Below, one piece after another: positions 62,170-64,000 of a stretch of 64,000 nt of DNA. This stretch comes from Vibrio sp. STUT-A11 (GTDB taxonomy: Bacteria; Pseudomonadota; Gammaproteobacteria; Enterobacterales; Vibrionaceae). Location: assembly GCF_026000435.1 (NCBI RefSeq), contig NZ_AP026763.1, forward strand, positions 1,054,001 through 1,118,000, given 5' to 3'. The notes under the pieces were generated by a model that worked only from the letters and a program-made list of their open reading frames with translations, had not been told where the DNA came from and did no database searches. Numbering within the stretch: the stretch's first letter is position 1; each line of letters opens with the position of its first letter. The position numbers were made by a program, and so were the translations under genes.

Positions 62170-63132
62170 ATGTTTAATGATTTCCCATGGCTCAATCCTA
62201 TTTGGGACAACCTAAAAGCGGGTTTAGACTCAGACCGAATTCCCGGCGCTTTGTTAATTCAAAGTGCGCCAGGTTTGGCCGTTGAACAACTCGTTGAGCG
62301 CTTTAGCCACGCACTTCTGTGTCAGAACTACAACAGCGAAGCTTGTGGCTTTTGCCATAGCTGTCAGCTCGTTCAATCGCAAAGTCATCCAGACTTGCAC
62401 TGGGTTAAACCAGAGAAAGAAGGCAAAGCAATAACGGTTGATCAGATCCGTGCTTGTAATCGCCTTGCGCATGAGTCATCACAACTCAACGGTTATCGTT
62501 TATTTGTTATTGAACCAGCGGACATGATGAATGAGTCGGCGTCTAATGCGTTGTTAAAGACGCTTGAAGAGCCGGGCGAGAAGTGTTTGTTCTTGCTTGT
62601 CACACATAATCAAGAGCGCTTACTCCCGACGATACGTAGCCGCTGTCAGCATTGGGTTGTTACCCCACCGTCGACTGAGCAAGCCATGAAGTGGTTAAGA
62701 GAAAACGGAGCATCCGAGCTCCCCGCTTATGCCTTGAAGCTTAATATGGGGTCACCAATAAAAACGCTAGCGGCAAAAAGTAGTGGTGAATTGGATGAGT
62801 ATTTGACATTCGAACACGACTTCATAGAAGCGATGACATCCGTTGTGGCAGACTTATCACGATGCGCGTCTTACATGGCGAAGAACCCTGACAACGCGAT
62901 AAACTGGGCCTGGTATTTGCTCACAGATGTTCAAAAGCTTCAATTTGGTGTTTCCGAAGGCGATCTTTTACCGGGAGCTCATCAGCTTCAGCATACAAAC
63001 TACAACGGTTTATATTCATCAGCTAACAAGCTGATGGAACTCAAGGCTCAACTGCAAGCATTTCCGGGCTTAAACGTTGAGCTATTATCTATGAATTGGT
63101 TAATTGAATCACGAGAGGCATTATGTTCGTAG
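62170..63132 (+). CDS. holB: DNA polymerase III subunit delta'
   Basis: A clamp-loader stator subunit, 320 residues. The AAA+ fold has a degenerate P-loop (IQSAPGLAVEQL), as usual for delta', a zinc module with four cysteines in CQNYNSEACGFCHSC, the SRC motif (TIRSRCQHW) and ESASNALLKTLEEP. Start ATG 62170 follows CGAGGATTT at an adequate distance. Its end overlaps tatD by ten bases. Confidence 0.95.
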   Translation: MFNDFPWLNPIWDNLKAGLDSDRIPGALLIQSAPGLAVEQLVERFSHALLCQNYNSEACGFCHSCQLVQSQSHPDLHWVKPEKEGKAITVDQIRACNRLAHESSQLNGYRLFVIEPADMMNESASNALLKTLEEPGEKCLFLLVTHNQERLLPTIRSRCQHWVVTPPSTEQAMKWLRENGASELPAYALKLNMGSPIKTLAAKSSGELDEYLTFEHDFIEAMTSVVADLSRCASYMAKNPDNAINWAWYLLTDVQKLQFGVSEGDLLPGAHQLQHTNYNGLYSSANKLMELKAQLQAFPGLNVELLSMNWLIESREALCS

Positions 63133-63890
63133 ATTCGCATTGTCATTTGGACAAACTGAATTACGACGATCTCCACACTAGCGTGGAAGACGTTATTAAC
63201 AAAGCCAAACAGGCTAATGTGACAGAGTTACTCTCTGTAGGGGTAACTCTGGACTCGTTTCCTAACATGTTGGAAATGATTACGCCATACGAGAATGTTT
63301 ACGCTTCTTGCGGCGTTCATCCTCTGGATGTAGAAAGTGCATTTTCTCTGGATACACTTCATCAGCACGCTTCACACAATAAGGTAGTGGCGATTGGTGA
63401 AACGGGTTTGGACTATCATTACAAGCCAGAAACTGCGGCGTTACAAAAAGAACGTTTTGAGCAGCATGTTGAACTTGCGGTTGAACTTAATAAGCCACTG
63501 ATTATCCATACGAGAAACGCTCGCGCTGATACATTAGATATTCTGCGCAACGGTGGGGCAGAGAAGTGTGGTGGAGTTATTCACTGCTTTACGGAAGATC
63601 TCGCTTTTGCTGAGGCCGCGTTGGACTTAGGCTTTTACATTTCTATTTCAGGGATCGTAACTTTCCGTCAAGCTACGGAACTCAAAGAAGTGGTGAAGAC
63701 ACTTCCTTTGGACAAGCTACTTATTGAAACCGACTCACCTTATTTAGCACCAGTTCCTCATCGAGGCAAAGAGAATCAGCCTGCTTATGTCGTCGAAGTA
63801 GCGGCGTACATCGCGCAGCTTAAAGGGGCTTCTCTTTCAGAGGTTGCACAAAAAACTACCGAAAACTTCAGAAATCTTTTTTTACGATAG
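63123..63890 (+). CDS. TatD-family metal-dependent hydrolase
   Basis: A 255-residue TIM-barrel deoxyribonuclease-type hydrolase. Metal ligands are visible in FVDSHCHLD (HxH), GETGLDYHY, IHTRNA, VIHCFTED and LLIETDSPYLAP. The position after tmk-holB corresponds to E. coli ycfH, whose exact role is unclear (DNase activity is reported for the family). Ribosome-binding sequence GAGAGGC lies inside holB. Last gene of the cluster, followed by a terminator. Confidence 0.93.
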   Translation: MFVDSHCHLDKLNYDDLHTSVEDVINKAKQANVTELLSVGVTLDSFPNMLEMITPYENVYASCGVHPLDVESAFSLDTLHQHASHNKVVAIGETGLDYHYKPETAALQKERFEQHVELAVELNKPLIIHTRNARADTLDILRNGGAEKCGGVIHCFTEDLAFAEAALDLGFYISISGIVTFRQATELKEVVKTLPLDKLLIETDSPYLAPVPHRGKENQPAYVVEVAAYIAQLKGASLSEVAQKTTENFRNLFLR

Positions 63891-63906
63891 ACATAAAGAT
63901 TTTGAT

Positions 63907-63933
63907 AAAAAAGGGGCGTTTGCCCCTTTTTTT
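63907..63933 (+). terminator. Terminator after tatD
   Basis: AAAAGGGGC and GCCCCTTTT form a perfect stem with a 4-base loop, then TTT. Confidence 0.9.
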
Positions 63934-64000
63934 ATATCAAATTACCATCTTATATATATAAACTCGATGAGTTAACTGATTTTGTTGATTTTGTGGTGTC
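63934..64000. other. Right edge, no feature
   Basis: AT-rich sequence including a TATATATATA run (63952-63961). No gene or clear signal within the window; it may be a promoter for a gene beyond the edge. Confidence 0.3.

Noticed and set aside
1..64000. CRISPR arrays, tRNA or rRNA genes, transposases, toxin-antitoxin or restriction systems
   Set aside because: Looked for on both strands; no regularly spaced repeats, cloverleaf sequences or matching protein families were seen.

Overview
The window is chromosomal DNA from a Vibrio or very close relative. The best evidence is a complete quorum-sensing phosphorelay output (LuxO, LuxU and the sRNA Qrr1 with its sigma-54 promoter and a LuxO-type operator), a Vibrio-type FadR that is longer than the enterobacterial form, and the gene order yceD-rpmF-plsX-fabHDG-acpP-fabF-pabC-mltG-tmk-holB-tatD. 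The species cannot be fixed from this sequence alone.

Layout. 1-3.0 kb is the edge of a lambdoid-type prophage: a tail tip (TipJ/protein J-like) gene and a tiny overlapping ORF. It is followed by a solitary AT-rich lipoprotein gene (3.1-3.65 kb) that could be phage cargo, then a gene-free AT-rich stretch with DnaA-box-like 9-mers and a LexA box in front of uvrB. 4.3-8.4 kb holds uvrB, qrr1 (minus strand) and luxO-luxU. 8.4-12.5 kb holds yvcK (minus) and moaABCDE behind a molybdenum-cofactor riboswitch. 12.5-18.7 kb is the oppABCDF oligopeptide importer, with a PurR-like palindrome upstream. 18.8-21.2 kb has a glutathionyl-hydroquinone reductase and an MgtC/DUF4010 membrane protein. 21.3-25.6 kb is ackA-pta (minus) with divergent yfbV. 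25.9-28.9 kb is a three-gene ABC importer of the TrpX/PF04392 type. 29-35.2 kb has malZ, dusC, a SEC-C protein, dsbB and nhaB. 35.8-42 kb has fadR, an unknown membrane-anchored protein, metG, apbC and udk. 42-47.3 kb has asmA, a structured repeat island, cobO, a small tyrosine phosphatase and a SulP transporter. 47.6-52.3 kb is rne divergent from rluC. 52.5-63.9 kb is maf divergent from the long fatty-acid/cell-envelope cluster yceD to tatD.

How genes work together: LuxU passes phosphate to LuxO, which with RNA polymerase sigma-54 should activate the adjacent qrr1. MoaA-E make molybdopterin and the riboswitch in front of moaA can repress them. AckA-Pta interconvert acetate and acetyl-CoA. PlsX, FabH, FabD, FabG, AcpP and FabF form the fatty-acid elongation core, and FadR in the same window may act on it through a FadR-like site before acpP. 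RNase E and RluC act on RNA.

Most of the window is conserved core genome. The less explained parts are the prophage edge and lipoprotein, the gap before uvrB, two dispersed palindromic repeats with compensatory changes (32.7 and 52.3 kb), a terminal-inverted-repeat element between asmA and cobO, a near-leaderless yceD promoter, and the unknown gene at 36.7-37.5 kb. No CRISPR array, tRNA, rRNA or transposase gene was seen.
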